In this document: piece after piece, positions 30,501 through 42,127 of the stretch
Layout of the letters: every line of letters begins with the position of its first letter
Position numbering within the stretch: the first letter of the stretch is position 1
Assembly: GCF_932526225.1 (NCBI RefSeq)
Contig: NC_064037.1
Coordinates: 3,560,996-3,624,995, forward strand
Length of the DNA stretch: 64,000 nt
From: Nematostella vectensis
Lineage: Eukaryota > Cnidaria > Anthozoa > Actiniaria > Edwardsiidae
Reading direction: 5' to 3'
Notes under the pieces: model-generated
Seen by the model: only the letters and a program-made list of their open reading frames with translations
The model's database searches: none
Told to the model about the DNA's origin: nothing
Translations under genes and position numbers: made by a program

Positions 30501-33500
30501 GGGAGATGATCTGGATTATGCTGCCCACCAGATCTGTGCACTAGTGACAGGATCTGGGAAGTAGAATCCAACAAATAGCGTTATTCCTAAATCAAGAAAC
30601 TCCTATATTCGCCATTGGTCTCATTTATGATATTCCGCTATCTGGAAATGACAAATACACATTCCTCTAATAGTTTCAGTAGGTCCTCTGTTATTATTTA
30701 CTGTGTAATAATAATGTTATCAGTCCCATTAATGTTGTCCAAAAGAAAAAGCATTTTTTACAAGTCCACAACTCAAAGGTCACATTAAAAATGTTGAAAA
30801 TCTTGAGGAATTCCATTGAGCATAGAGCATAAAACAAATTGTTTTCACCTGTTTTAAATGCTTGCATTCTTGTACAAGATAAGGGCTTTGTTGAACTTGT
30901 TCCCATTATTTTCATTGACAACATTAGTTGGATTTACTGTATGCAATTTGTTGAAGATATACAAAACAGAATCTTTTAAAAAGCGCTACGGGTAATTGAG
31001 ATCAGACGTTTTTCAGGAGATGTGAGATTATATTGTTTCTCCTCTTATAACCTCTGGCAATTGATTAGAGTTTATCCATCCACAGGCAGGCAAGCTGACA
31101 GATGTGCTGTCATACCAAGTGCCTGGTACGACAACTGTACTGTCTGCAGATAATGGCATCAGGGTCTCCACCCCTCAACAGATGGCCAAGCTCAAGCCAG
31201 CTTTTATCAGGCCATTTGGAACAATCACAGCAGCTAACTCCTCATTCTTGGTAAGTCAAAACAGTCTATAGTCTTGGAAATGAGACCTGTTAATGATTTG
31301 TAGCCTGTTAACTTGTGTAACAGATTATTTCATGTGCCATCACGTTCCATAAATCCAGATGTATTCACAAGACCCTAGGATCACATTTGGTTATAAACAT
31401 ATCATAGCAAATCCTACATTCTCTTTTCTCAGACTGATGGTCGCTCTACATGTGTTGTTGTTTGTCCTGCACATCCTCACTGACCCTTGCTTTCTGTTCC
31501 CCAGACTGATGGTGCCTCTGCATGCCTTGTTATGTGTGAAGAGAAAGCCCTAAGCATGGGACTCAAGCCAAAAGCATATCTCAGGTAATTCGAAAACTTG
31601 TTCTAAGGGTATTGAAACTATTTCAGACCCGACAACTTGAGTATGTAGCAGTAGGCTGAGATGCTGGAAAATGGAAAGGGTTATTTAAGGAGTGTGAAAT
31701 TAAGGAGATGGCTGCTCAACACTTATTACATAGTTAACTGGCTTATGGCGTCCTCTCGGTATGAAACATTTAAACATATTTAAGTGCATATCTTGAGGGA
31801 GGGCAGAGGGGTGGGTTTACCCTGTGTATCGAAAGGGTTTGCAATACTAGCTCTATTAAGACCCCCTCTCCAAAACAAAACAAAAAGAATTAAGAACTTG
31901 GGGCTTGTAAATTAGAGCTTTTACCTTATTTTGCATAATATATATATACCTGCACGCCAATCCCAGCAAATAGTTGCTTTGCCCATGTTAGTGACAGCAT
32001 TCCCTTAGGCCCATCAATTGGGACCATATCTTCCATGCAATCTTCATAACACCGCAATTTTGAAGTTCTATTTTAAATGCAGATTGTTGTTCTTGTTTCA
32101 GAGATTACGTCTATGTTTCACAAGATCCTAAGGATCAGCTTCTTCTAGGGTAGGTTTCAGTGTATATTAGAAATTATTTTCTACCCCCTTAAATGGTAAC
32201 CCTTTTATTTTTTTTAGCCCTGCTTATGCTACACCCAAACTTTTGGAAAAGACGGGTCTGAAGCTGAGTGACATTGATGTCTTTGAGTTCCATGAAGCAT
32301 TTGCTGTAAGTATAAGATAAGTAAAAAAAAAAACACAAGCAAGGAATGCTCATCAGGAGACTCAGACCCAGACTCATAACCTCTTCCAATATGGCAGATG
32401 TATTTATACAGTTTTATTTCCGCCAGTCCCAAATAATTACCTACATGTAGATAGAAGTTGACCAATGTGTTAGCATATCAGCATAACGTATCATCTAGCC
32501 ACTTTATTTTTTATCTACAAGCTATTTACACAATTTTGCTTGATCATGAGGTGATGGTTTTTAATTGTCTACAGGGCCAAATTCTTGCCAACATGAAAGC
32601 ATTAGATTCGGATTGGTTTTCACAAAACTACATGGGGCGTTCTTCAAAGGTAAACGTGAATCTTTTTGTAATTTCGCTCAACAATCTGCTGTTTTATTAT
32701 TATCTTTAAAAGCAGTTGATTCTGTTACTTAATGATATGACTTTATGATTTTCTCATCTCATTTCATTTTTCTTGTCTATCAACCACTCCTTTGTTATGG
32801 TTTATCATTGAAAATACGACAGTTTATTTGCAATGAAGCTTCAAAATAGAAACCTTCGAATTACAATATTGACCATATTTGATTGAATATGTTTCGGTTA
32901 CTCCCTTGAATTAGCCGATAGAAATGGATGCTTTGTTGGACTCTGCATTGATTGGGAGCATGAAATGGCGGCGTGATTGGCCTTTTTCGATCTTTTTATA
33001 TGATTTACTAAGTGATGTTAATCGCTGATTTCTTGATTGACATAGGTTGGGGCACCGCCTATGGAGAAACTCAACACCTGGGGCGGATCCCTTTCCATCG
33101 GTCACCCATTTGGTGCCACTGGGGTCCGCCTGGTCACAACAGCGGCAAACAGGCTTAACGAGGTCGGGGGGAAATATGGACTTGTGGCAGCATGTGCCGC
33201 AGGTGGACTGGTAAGAAGCACACATCATGATTGTTATCATTATCATTATTATTGGCATCATCAGCATTATTGACATCATCGTTATTATCGACATCATCAG
33301 CATTATTGACATCATCAGCATTATCGACATCATCATCATTATTATCGACATCATCAGCATTATTGACATCATCAGCATTATCAACATAATCAGCAATATG
33401 GACATCATTATCATCATTTTATCGACATCATCATCATTATCAACATCATTATTATTTTTGACATCATCATTATCAACATAATCATTATTATCGACATCAT

Positions 33501-34082
33501 TATCATTATCAACATTACCTTTCACCATCAATATCATTGCCACCATTATCAACATGATCATTATCATCACCATCACCAAGCGTTTGCCCCAAAAGCAGAC
33601 ACTTGCTTATCTAGATGGAACTCACACTAAACTCATATCGTAATCCATCATAATTGATCATTATTACAATTATCACCAACATTGTCACCAACACCGTGTA
33701 TTGTGAATTATATCTCTTCTCAGTGATAAAAGCTTTCTCGCCATAAATGATCGTAACAGTTCCTTCCTGGCAGAGACAGTAAACGCCTTACTCCAGCAAA
33801 ATAGAGTGATTTTTATTAACCCTTGAACTACACTTTAGCGTATTACACTTTATTTCGATCTAAATCCATTCTTGTTTGTGTTTTACTGACTATTACACTT
33901 GGACGATCACACTTTGTTTCACGGGTAAATAAAAACCAATCTAAAGCTCTAGATGCGTATTGCATCTATTCTACATTATTGTTTTGTGTTGGTTTTGCTC
34001 TATTTTCTTTTTGCAGGCTACTAACATCTTTGCTTGGTGTTTTCAGGGGCACGCCATGATCGTTGAAAGATATCCCTCATAG
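24543..34082 (+). CDS. HADHB: Mitochondrial trifunctional protein subunit beta (3-ketoacyl-CoA thiolase)
   Basis: Seventeen exons: 24543-24618, 25342-25395, 25715-25787, 26048-26092, 26427-26526, 27092-27179, 27717-27838, 28387-28452, 28531-28623, 28934-28981, 31086-31250, 31505-31584, 32102-32149, 32218-32305, 32575-32649, 33046-33210, 34047-34082. All have AG/GT borders and compatible phases; total 1,422 nt, 473 aa, against 474 for the human protein. Residues 1-45 are basic and Ser-rich without acids, typical of a mitochondrial presequence. Thiolase signatures are intact: nucleophile Cys136 in [12 protein letters not shown], His378 in EFHEAFAGQI, His427 in [14 protein letters not shown] and Cys457 in AACAAGG. 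The enzyme cleaves 3-ketoacyl-CoA in the last step of long-chain beta-oxidation, in complex with HADHA at the inner mitochondrial membrane. Introns hold several minisatellites. Confidence 0.97.
24619..25341. other. HADHB intron 1
   Basis: AT-rich; no element recognised. Confidence 0.5.
27281..27617. repeat. 82-bp minisatellite, about four units, HADHB intron 6
   Basis: Unit contains TACCCCTCCATATACCCAGT, GTCACAGTCAGCATTATCAA and AAGCAGTTTGTGTAATAAAA. Copies differ at one to three positions. Confidence 0.93.
29050..30330. repeat. 43-bp minisatellite, about 29 units, HADHB intron 10
   Basis: Unit contains ACCAATACATAGAGGGTGAG and GCCCCAAGGGGATATCCACY. The right edge degenerates. Minus-strand ORFs reading [11 protein letters not shown] through it are repeat translations. 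Confidence 0.95.
30446..30573 (-). repeat. Dispersed repeat, copy C
   Basis: Reverse-complement copy of the repeat at 9998-10127, here in HADHB intron 10 just after the 43-bp minisatellite. Confidence 0.75.
31427..31475 (+). pseudogene. Decayed partial duplicate of HADHB exon 12
   Basis: TTTTCTCAGACTGATGGT followed by codons for [11 protein letters not shown] resembles the true acceptor and start of exon 12 ([29 protein letters not shown]) 70 bp downstream. An in-frame TGA follows soon, so it cannot replace exon 12. Confidence 0.5.
33227..33580. repeat. Imperfect (ATC/ATT)n microsatellite, HADHB intron 16
   Basis: About 350 bp of ATCATT/GACATC trinucleotide variants. ORFs rich in Ile/Met/Asp across it are artefacts. 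Confidence 0.93.
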
Positions 34083-34736
34083 TTTGCACCGTTTAGTTTC
34101 TGAATCCCATAGACCGGCGTGTCAGGACACGGCGTGCAATGACACGCTAAACTTTAACTCGCACGCTCTCTTTAAGAGATTGCTCTAACCTTATTGTTAG
34201 CGAAGAGGTTCAACTAAATTGTGTATACGATGTCGGTCATAAAACTGTTTTACTCGATGTGTGCTTTTTATTTGTTAATCCAATCGATCTCCACTTTTGC
34301 GCCATTGTCACACCATTGAAGTAAGAAGAATCTCGGATCTTGGCAGTATTGTCTTGTTTTCCGCTTAAATAGTTCTCAGTTTAAGACCCCCCATATAATT
34401 GTTAATTCGGGGCAAGTTAGCCTATGATTGTTATTCTTGATAAAGGATGCCCCCGTTCCTTTCATTGCCTCCCTGCAAATCCCAGATGTAGCAGTGCGCT
34501 CAGGCCTAACGTAACTGGCTGGATTACCTCATTGTTCCATTGGTACACATCAATCCAATGAGGTGAAAACTTCTGAGGGCTGCTACATGACCAGAAATTC
34601 TTTAAGAAATATAGTCGTAATCCGCCTCAGCTCTCTCGGGCTTTTCCACACCCGCTTACACCTGATTCTCGGTTGCCTGACCTTGTGGGTCGAATCAGGG
34701 TCAGCCTCGCACCCATGCGCGTCTAAGTGATTAGCA
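34083..34736. other. HADHB 3' flank
   Basis: No clear AATAAA directly after the stop, and no gene recognised. TGAGCGCACTGCT-like GC-rich stretches occur near 34490. Confidence 0.4.
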
Positions 34737-37434
34737 CACTGTTAGTTTCAGGGAGTTATTTTTACTCCACTCAGAGAGTAAAAACTACTCTTTGCGTTGG
34801 AGTACTTTTAAAGGAGTAATTTGAACTCCTTTATTGGAGTAAAAACTACTCCACTGAGGAGTATTTTTTTTGTTTACTCCCTTAACGGAGTAAGTTTTAC
34901 TCTGCTGAGAATTAGTATCGAATGTTTATTAGAAAAAGAGTAATTTTCACTCTTGTTGGTCAAATAATGGAGTAAAAAGTACTCTTTTCTGGGAGTAATT
35001 TTAGCAGAGTAAAAGCTACTCCAACTATCTGAAGTGAAAAGAGTTATTTTTACTCCAGATGGTCAAGAAATGGAGTAAAAAAGTACTCCTTTTAGGGGGT
35101 AGGTTTTGAAGAGTAAAAACTACTCCAGCCATCTCGTGTTGAAAGAGTAGTTTTTACTCCAGCTGTATCTTTTTAGAGCAGTAACAAACCACTCCAAATA
35201 TATAAGATAAAGAGAGTTGTTTTTTTACTCTGAATTAGCTGAATTTAAGAAGGAAAACGATAGTCTTTATTATATAAGACAAAATATAAAAATAATAATT
35301 TATCGTATTTATTGGTATTGAGACAAAAAACTCTACCCTGTGCCTAGGAGTTTCCTAAGATTTCCTAAGTTCGATCAAAACAACAAAATATGATTAAACT
35401 TCCTAAAAATTCCTAGGATTTCTTAGTATAAGCAGTAGACCAGAAAATTGAAATAATTTGGATAAGAAAATCTTAGGAAGAAGATTTGAAGTTCTACAAT
35501 TTAGGAACTCTTAGGAAATTCTTAGGAAATCCTAAAAGAACATTTTCAATACAAGAACAGGCCTCGCCATACTTGCATATATTGTCAGCTATACTACAAC
35601 AATAAGAAATGTAATCAAAGACAGGCTTGGACTCGAACATGAGTTTTATGTGGTGTACTTTCAAAATTCGCTCAGAATAATTAGTACTGCATTTAAAAGA
35701 AAGATAGGTAGGGTGATAATTGTATAAAATTCTTAGATCCGATTTGAACATTATAAAATAATATATATTGTTTCTAATAGAAATGCTACTTGAGATTATA
35801 AAAAAAGAAGTCCCGCTTTGCAGATAGAAGTCGGCTCACCAGGGCCCGTAAAACCAAAATGTACCGGGCGTCCCTCGCTTTAGTGGCCGAGAGGGGCTTG
35901 GGCCCAAGGCGCAAAATCATAACGGTCGAACGAAGGCCATTATCATAACCTCCAAACAGATAGCCGTTTATTCCCGTCTTTTCTACGCGTAATCCACCTT
36001 TTTTGAGGATTTGATGGCAGAACTTGGATTGAAGTTAAAGGTTAGTGTGTAATGGGCTTTATAATGTGATAGGTTCAATAGTAAATGTGATTTTTGCGAC
36101 CAACTTCAGCATCAAATCATCGTTCGTGAGCGGATTTCTCGAACTAGACTGATATGTTTTGTGATTCTTTGTTATCTTCCAAAGCAATACTACCTTCTTA
36201 TGTGTTTCTCTTATTATCTTCGCAGGACATTATGATAGAGATAGTAAAATGTGCTCGAGTTGCAAAGCCAGAAAAGAAAGAAGTTTGAGGTATAAGGAAT
36301 GTATCAATGCGTAAATCGCAAGAAACGAATAAAAACTTTGTAAACTTAAGTTATTCACTAATCACTGTACTTACATCTAAAGCGCCTATGCTTTATAAAC
36401 TGTTACTTGAAGCACAAAATTGAATAACTTAGCTTAGTAAAAACTTAGTAATCAGTCTTGCACCTAAAATTTGTCCAGATATTTATTTTGAATATCTAAT
36501 GTTACTGTAGTTGGTTTTTGTCCGTATATTCTGATCACAGTAAACCCTGCATATGAAGAACCTAGTTATCTTTTCAAGCTAGCCTACCAGGTTCAAATTT
36601 AAATGATGCATATAGAGGCATTAGGCTTCTAGCTTCTTATCTGAATATACAAAGATGGAGGAGGAGGCAGTTCTTTTGGAAAACCGTAATGACGCCAAAA
36701 AGGGTAATGTTCAAAAGCTGTTAAAGTTGTTATAGAAAAATAATATTGAGTTATGTTTGTTTCAGCTTTGTTATGTTGGGACACTTGTTAGTAATTTTGT
36801 CCTGGATACCTTATGTCAAATGACTATTATTTTTCAAACATTTTTTCAATTTATATTTTTATTATTTTTTAAACTGAATTGTTTAATTAAATGATTTGTC
36901 AAATTCATAATAACGTCTTTTCCTTGGTGTTTCTAAATTACTCTACTTTCTCCAGTATTAACCCCTGAAGTAGGTGGAGTTTAAACGGCCATTTTGTAAA
37001 AACAGGGGGGAGGGGTTTGAAATCATCCCTTTAGTTACCCAATTAGTAGAGGGAAATAACAAAATAGGGAGTAAAAATTGACTCCCATTTTGAGGGTGAA
37101 TTGTACTCTTTTAATGGAGTAACTACAAGCAACCTAGTAAATTACTCCACTTAGCTACCCCCTAAAGTGGGTAAAATCTACTCCCCTGAGAGAGTAGGGA
37201 AAAAAGGAGTAAAAAATAACTCCATTTTGAGGGTAAATTGTACTCCTTTAATGGAGTAATAGCAAGCAACCTAGTAAATCACTCCCTTTAGTTACTCCCC
37301 TACAGGGGTAAAATCTACTCCCTTGAGAGAGTAGAAAAAAGGGAGTAAAAAATTACTCCAAAAAGGGAGTCATTTTGTACCTCGGTTTTTTACTCCCCTT
37401 TTGGAGTTAAAACTACTCTCTGAAACTAACAGTG
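34737..37434. mobile_element. CACTG-ended (EnSpm/CACTA-like) non-autonomous element with subterminal repeats
   Basis: Starts CACTGTTAGTTTCAG and ends with its inverted partner CTGAAACTAACAGTG, each flanked by CA (34735-34736 and 37435-37436), a possible 2-bp target duplication. Both ends carry dense subterminal repeats of GGAGTAAAAACTACTCC and close variants in both orientations (34750-35240 and about 36955-37425). CACTG termini, short target duplication and subterminal repeats together are typical of EnSpm/CACTA elements. The 1.7 kb core has no transposase ORF. It contains TTCCTAAGATTTCC-type inverted repeats near 35340-35530. Confidence 0.6.
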
Positions 37435-37515
37435 CATACAAAGCATGATGGGAAGGATAAGGGGTGTCCGTTGGCGCTTTCAGTGGTCCTAGTTTATCCT
37501 TCCCAAGATACATAG

Positions 37516-40175
37516 CGCAGAGCCTTGTTTTAGTGGGTAGAGACAAGGCAGTCGCCTTGTGGTGGTGTTTTATCGCAGAGCCTTGTTTTAGTGGCTAGAG
37601 AAGAGGTCATCTTGTGGTGGTGTTTTATCGCAGAGCCTTGTTTTAGTGGGTAGAGAAGAGGTCACCTTGTGGTGGTGTTTTATGGCAGAACCTTGTTTTA
37701 GTGGCTAGAGAAGAGGTCATCTTGTGGTGGTGTTTTATCGCAGAGCCTTGTTTTAGTGGGTAGAGAAGAGGTCACCTTGTGGTGGTGTTTTATGGCAGAA
37801 CCTTGTTTTAGTGGCTAGAGAAGAGGTCATCTTGTGGTGGTGTTTTATCGCAGAGCCTTGTTTTAGTGGGTAGAGAAGAGGTCATCTTGTGGTGGTGTTT
37901 TATCGCAGAGCCTTGTTTTAGTGGGTAGAGAAGAGGTCATCTTGTGGTGGTGTTTTATCGCAGAGCCTTGTTTTAGTGGGTAGAGAAGAGGTCATCTTGT
38001 GGTGGTGTTTTATGGCAGAACCTTGTTTTAGTGGGTAGAGAAGAGGTCATCTTGTGGTGGTGTTTTATCGCAGAGCCTTGTTTTAGTGGGTAGAGAAGAG
38101 GTCATCTTGTGGTGGTGTTTTATCGCAGAGCCTTGTTTTAGTGGGTAGATAAGAGGTCATCTTGTGGTGGTGTTTTATCGCAGAACCTTGTTTTAGTGGG
38201 TAGAGACAAGGTCACCTTGTGGTGGTGTTTTATCGCAGAACCTTGTTTTAGTGGGTAGAGAAGAGGTCATCTTGTGGTGGTGTTTTATCGCAGAGCCTTG
38301 TTTTAGTGGGTAGAGACAAGGTCATCTTGTGGTGGTGTTTTATCGCAGAGCCTTGTTTTAGTGGGTAGAGAAGAGGTCATCTTGTGGTGGTGTTTTATCG
38401 CAGAGCCTTGTTTTAGTGGGTAGAGAAGAGGTCACCTTGTGGTGGTGTTTTATGGCAGAACCTTGTTTTAGTGGCTAGAGAAGAGGTCATCTTGTGGTGG
38501 TGTTTTATCGCAGAGCCTTGTTTTAGTGGGTAGAGAAGAGGTCACCTTGTGGTGGTGTTTTATGGCAGAACCTTGTTTTAGTGGCTAGAGAAGAGGTCAT
38601 CTTGTGGTGGTGTTTTATCGCAGAGCCTTGTTTTAGTGGGTAGAGAAGAGGTCATCTTGTGGTGGTGTTTTATCGCAGAGCCTTGTTTTAGTGGGTAGAG
38701 AAGAGGTCATCTTGTGGTGGTGTTTTATCGCAGAGCCTTGTTTTAGTGGGTAGAGAAGAGGTCATCTTGTGGTGGTGTTTTATGGCAGAACCTTGTTTTA
38801 GTGGGTAGAGAAGAGGTCATCTTGTGGTGGTGTTTTATCGCAGAGCCTTGTTTTAGTGGGTAGAGAAGAGGTCATCTTGTGGTGGTGTTTTATCGCAGAG
38901 CCTTGTTTTAGTGGGTAGATAAGAGGTCATCTTGTGGTGGTGTTTTATCGCAGAACCTTGTTTTAGTGGGTAGAGACAAGGCAGTCGCCTTGTGGTGGTG
39001 TTTTATCGCAGAACCTTGTTTTAGTGGGTAGAGAAGAGGTCATCTTGTGGTGGTGTTTTATCGCAGAACCTTGTTTTAGTGGGTAGAGAAGAGGTCATCT
39101 TGTGGTGGTGTTTTATCGCAGAGCCTTGTTTTAGTGGGTAGAGACAAGGCAGTCGCCTTGTGGTGGTGTTTTATCGCAGAGCCTTGTTTTAGTGGGTAGA
39201 AAAGAGGTCATCTTGTGGTGGTGTTTTATCGCAGAGCCTTGTTTTAGTGGGTAGAGAAGAGGTCACCTTGTGGTGGTGTTTTATCGCAGAGCCTTGTTTT
39301 AGTGGGTAGAGAAGAGGTCACCTTGTGGTGGTGTTTTATCGCAGAGCCTTGTTTTAGTGGGTAGAGAAGAGGTCACCTTGTGGTGGTGTTTTATCGCAGA
39401 GCCTTGTTTTAGTGGGTAGAGAAAAGGTCATCTTGTGGTGGTGTTTTATCGCAGAGCCTTGTTTTAGTGGGTAGAGAAGAGGTCACCTTGTGGTGGTGTT
39501 TTATGGCAGAACCTTGTTTTAGTGGCTAGAGAAGAGGTCATCTTGTGGTGGTGTTTTATCGCAGAGCCTTGTTTTAGTGGGTAGAGAAGAGGTCATCTTG
39601 TGGTGGTGTTTTATCGCAGAGCCTTGTTTTAGTGGGTAGAGAAGAGGTCATCTTGTGGTGGTGTTTTATCGCAGAGCCTTGTTTTAGTGGGTAGAGAAGA
39701 GGTCATCTTGTGGTGGTGTTTTATGGCAGAACCTTGTTTTAGTGGGTAGAGAAGAGGTCATCTTGTGGTGGTGTTTTATCGCAGAGCCTTGTTTTAGTGG
39801 GTAGAGAAGAGGTCATCTTGTGGTGGTGTTTTATCGCAGAGCCTTGTTTTAGTGGGTAGATAAGAGGTCATCTTGTGGTGGTGTTTTATCGCAGAACCTT
39901 GTTTTAGTGGGTAGAGACAAGGCAGTCGCCTTGTGGTGGTGTTTTATCGCAGAACCTTGTTTTAGTGGGTAGAGAAGAGGTCATCTTGTGGTGGTGTTTT
40001 ATCGCAGAACCTTGTTTTAGTGGGTAGAGAAGAGGTCATCTTGTGGTGGTGTTTTATCGCAGAGCCTTGTTTTAGTGGGTAGAGACAAGGCAGTCGCCTT
40101 GTGGTGGTGTTTTATCGCAGAGCCTTGTTTTAGTGGATAGAGAAGAGGTCATCTTGTGGTGATGTTTTATCGCAG
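37516..40175. repeat. 55-bp minisatellite, about 48 units, with higher-order structure
   Basis: Unit contains CAGAGCCTTGTTTTAGTGGG, TAGAGAAGAGGTCATCTTGT and GGTGGTGTTTTATCG. Variant units (ATGGCAGAACC, GTGGCTAG, GACAAGGCAGTCGCC, TAGATAAGAG) recur in the same order in larger blocks. Both strands carry stops in each unit, so it is not coding. Confidence 0.97.
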
Positions 40176-40283
40176 GGACAACTCTCATCTCGTGTAGCAA
40201 GATAACCACCAACTCCTACAGCAAGCACTTGTTACTATAGTACCAATTGGACCTGAGGCTAGCCACAGGCTACAAACAATGAT

Positions 40284-41710
40284 TCAGGATAAGGGGGAGG
40301 GGGTGCTGTCATAGATATCATTTGTAGAAAGATAAACGTTAAGTATAGCTTTCTGCTTACCTAGACAAATATGGCGAACGAGCTTTTCCCGAATAAAAGC
40401 AAGAAATCTTCGCGCTGCTGTGAACACGTTGGCCGAGGGGGGCCTGGAAGCGATCTGCTCAAGCTGCCGACCGTTGAAATATCTGCCGATGCCGATGGTA
40501 AAGATGCGAACGTTCATCTTTTTTAGACGCCGCACGGAGGCCATGACGTCATCGCAGGATCTGGGGAGCAAAGAGAAGGCTTGAGCTTGGAATTTTTGTA
40601 ATAAAAAAAACTCAAATGGATGAGTAACCTCTCACAAGTTGGAGCAGCTATGCGTACAATGAGACACGTGTTTACGTGCGGCAATTCCCCCCTCCCCTTG
40701 AGGATAAGAGAACCCTTGCGTGAGAAGATGCGCCCCTTTAAAACTACACAAACTTATATCTACGGTTATCTGGAATAGGCCCGTCTGGTTCGTTTAGGTT
40801 AGGTTGTTACCGTCTAGCTATAAAATCCGTGCTGTGTGAGAGTTTAAGAGGACTGTCAGTGACCCACATATGCTCATACCTTTGATCTGTGATAAGTACC
40901 AGTACTTTTGCTCGTGAGGCATTGCTAGTAAACACTGACTGTGCGAGATGTAACGCTTTACCAGTATGCGTACAGCTCGTCTTGTGTTTATGTACCACTG
41001 TGTGTAGAGCGTGGAGAATAGCATCTTTTGATGAATACCTGAAATGTCAGCAATTTGATTAAGTGAGAGAGTTGTATAATATTCTCTTATAGATCATGTT
41101 ATCCCATCTCGAAGACATGAAAGACTGTTTTCGTTAAACGGGAATCTGTGGTGCGCCCTCATAAGATCGCGCCAGATTTTTCAAAATCGCGAAATTCGCG
41201 AAAATAAAGTGTAATAAAGTAGTTTATTCCTGATTTGACACTTTGTAGCGGAAGACCTATTTATTGAAACTTGACTCAAACACTAAGTAATTGTAAAAGA
41301 GCAAAATTGTGTCTGGGTTTCTTTCTTCTTTTGGTCCTTTTTGCTTCAGAAGAGTTATAATGAAAATTGGGTTTTGCCGTAGGTTTGCCTCAATCAAGCA
41401 TGCAAATGAAGTTTTTTGAAGACATCCCGCGAAGTTGTTTGGCTACAATACCTTGACGCTACATCCAGTGACTATGAAACTCCTACCTTTGGAAGTCAAA
41501 GACAATCTTTGGCGTCCTGTCTAAGGTTACGAAGCCAATTCGCGTAAATCGCGAGGATATATGAAAAGAGCGCACGACGCTACGAATAAACGACGACACG
41601 CGATAGTCCAATAACCGTAGGGGGTTGTTATGTGGAGCTGATAGACTCGTCACGAACGCTAGATCCAGGTGCGCATTACACACTAGAACAAGCAACCAGA
41701 TGGATGTCAA
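40284..41710 (-). CDS. Small secreted protein made of one von Willebrand A domain, degenerate metal site
   Basis: Exons (minus): 41710-41487, 41038-40880, 40560-40284, phases compatible, 219 aa. The start MTSIWLLVLVCNA looks like a signal peptide and is followed at once by the vWA strand LDLAFV. Further vWA marks are FIRSVVRSFHISSRFTRIGF, TPKIVFDF, HTGKALHLAQSVF, KVLVLITDQRSCDDV, VRIFTIGIG, and QLEQIASRPPSANVFTA. Domains of this type mediate adhesion or matrix binding through a metal-ion site; here the DxSxS motif is changed (see findings). The third exon may instead splice at 40361 (CTAG|gtaagc) to an exon I cannot see; read-through adds 26 residues and a stop. No collagen repeats or second domain seen. 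Confidence 0.75.
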
Positions 41711-42071
41711 ATCTTAATAAAATATTAATAAACCCAATTATCATTGCATTAACCAGACCTTACAAATACTAGACACTAACGCTTATCGATCGCTCGCTTT
41801 GGGGGGGGGGAGGTTGGTTGAGACGTATGTTTTAAGGTACAATTTAACAATATTTATAGGGTATAACTACATGACATCAAGCACAGAGTTCTTACTCAGC
41901 TCTTCCGATTTACAGCACCCTGAAAGAACAGTAAACAATGTGTTATTAGTGTATAGTGTAGCGAAAATAATGGCCATGATCGCCATCAACATTCAAACAA
42001 TAGCAAGCAAAATCGCCTTCATCATGAGCTCTACAAAAAACCATCACAAAAATCGCTATCGTTATAATCAT

Positions 42072-42075
42072 TGCT

Positions 42076-42107
<32 letters not shown>

Positions 42108-42125
42108 CATATCATTATCATCACG
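42072..42125. repeat. (CAT)n microsatellite
   Basis: Run of CATCAT with few interruptions; the His-rich ORF over it is an artefact. Confidence 0.85.
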
Positions 42126-42127
42126 GT

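Noticed and set aside
32911-33579. Minus-strand 222-aa ORF rich in Met, Ile and Asp
   Set aside because: It is the translation of the ATC/ATT microsatellite in HADHB intron 16 and overlaps exon 16 in antisense.
35870-35945. tRNA-like stretch (AGTGGCCGAGAGG and later GGTCGAACGAA)
   Set aside because: A- and B-box-like spacing is right, but I could not fold a cloverleaf; at most a worn tRNA-derived fragment inside the CACTG element.
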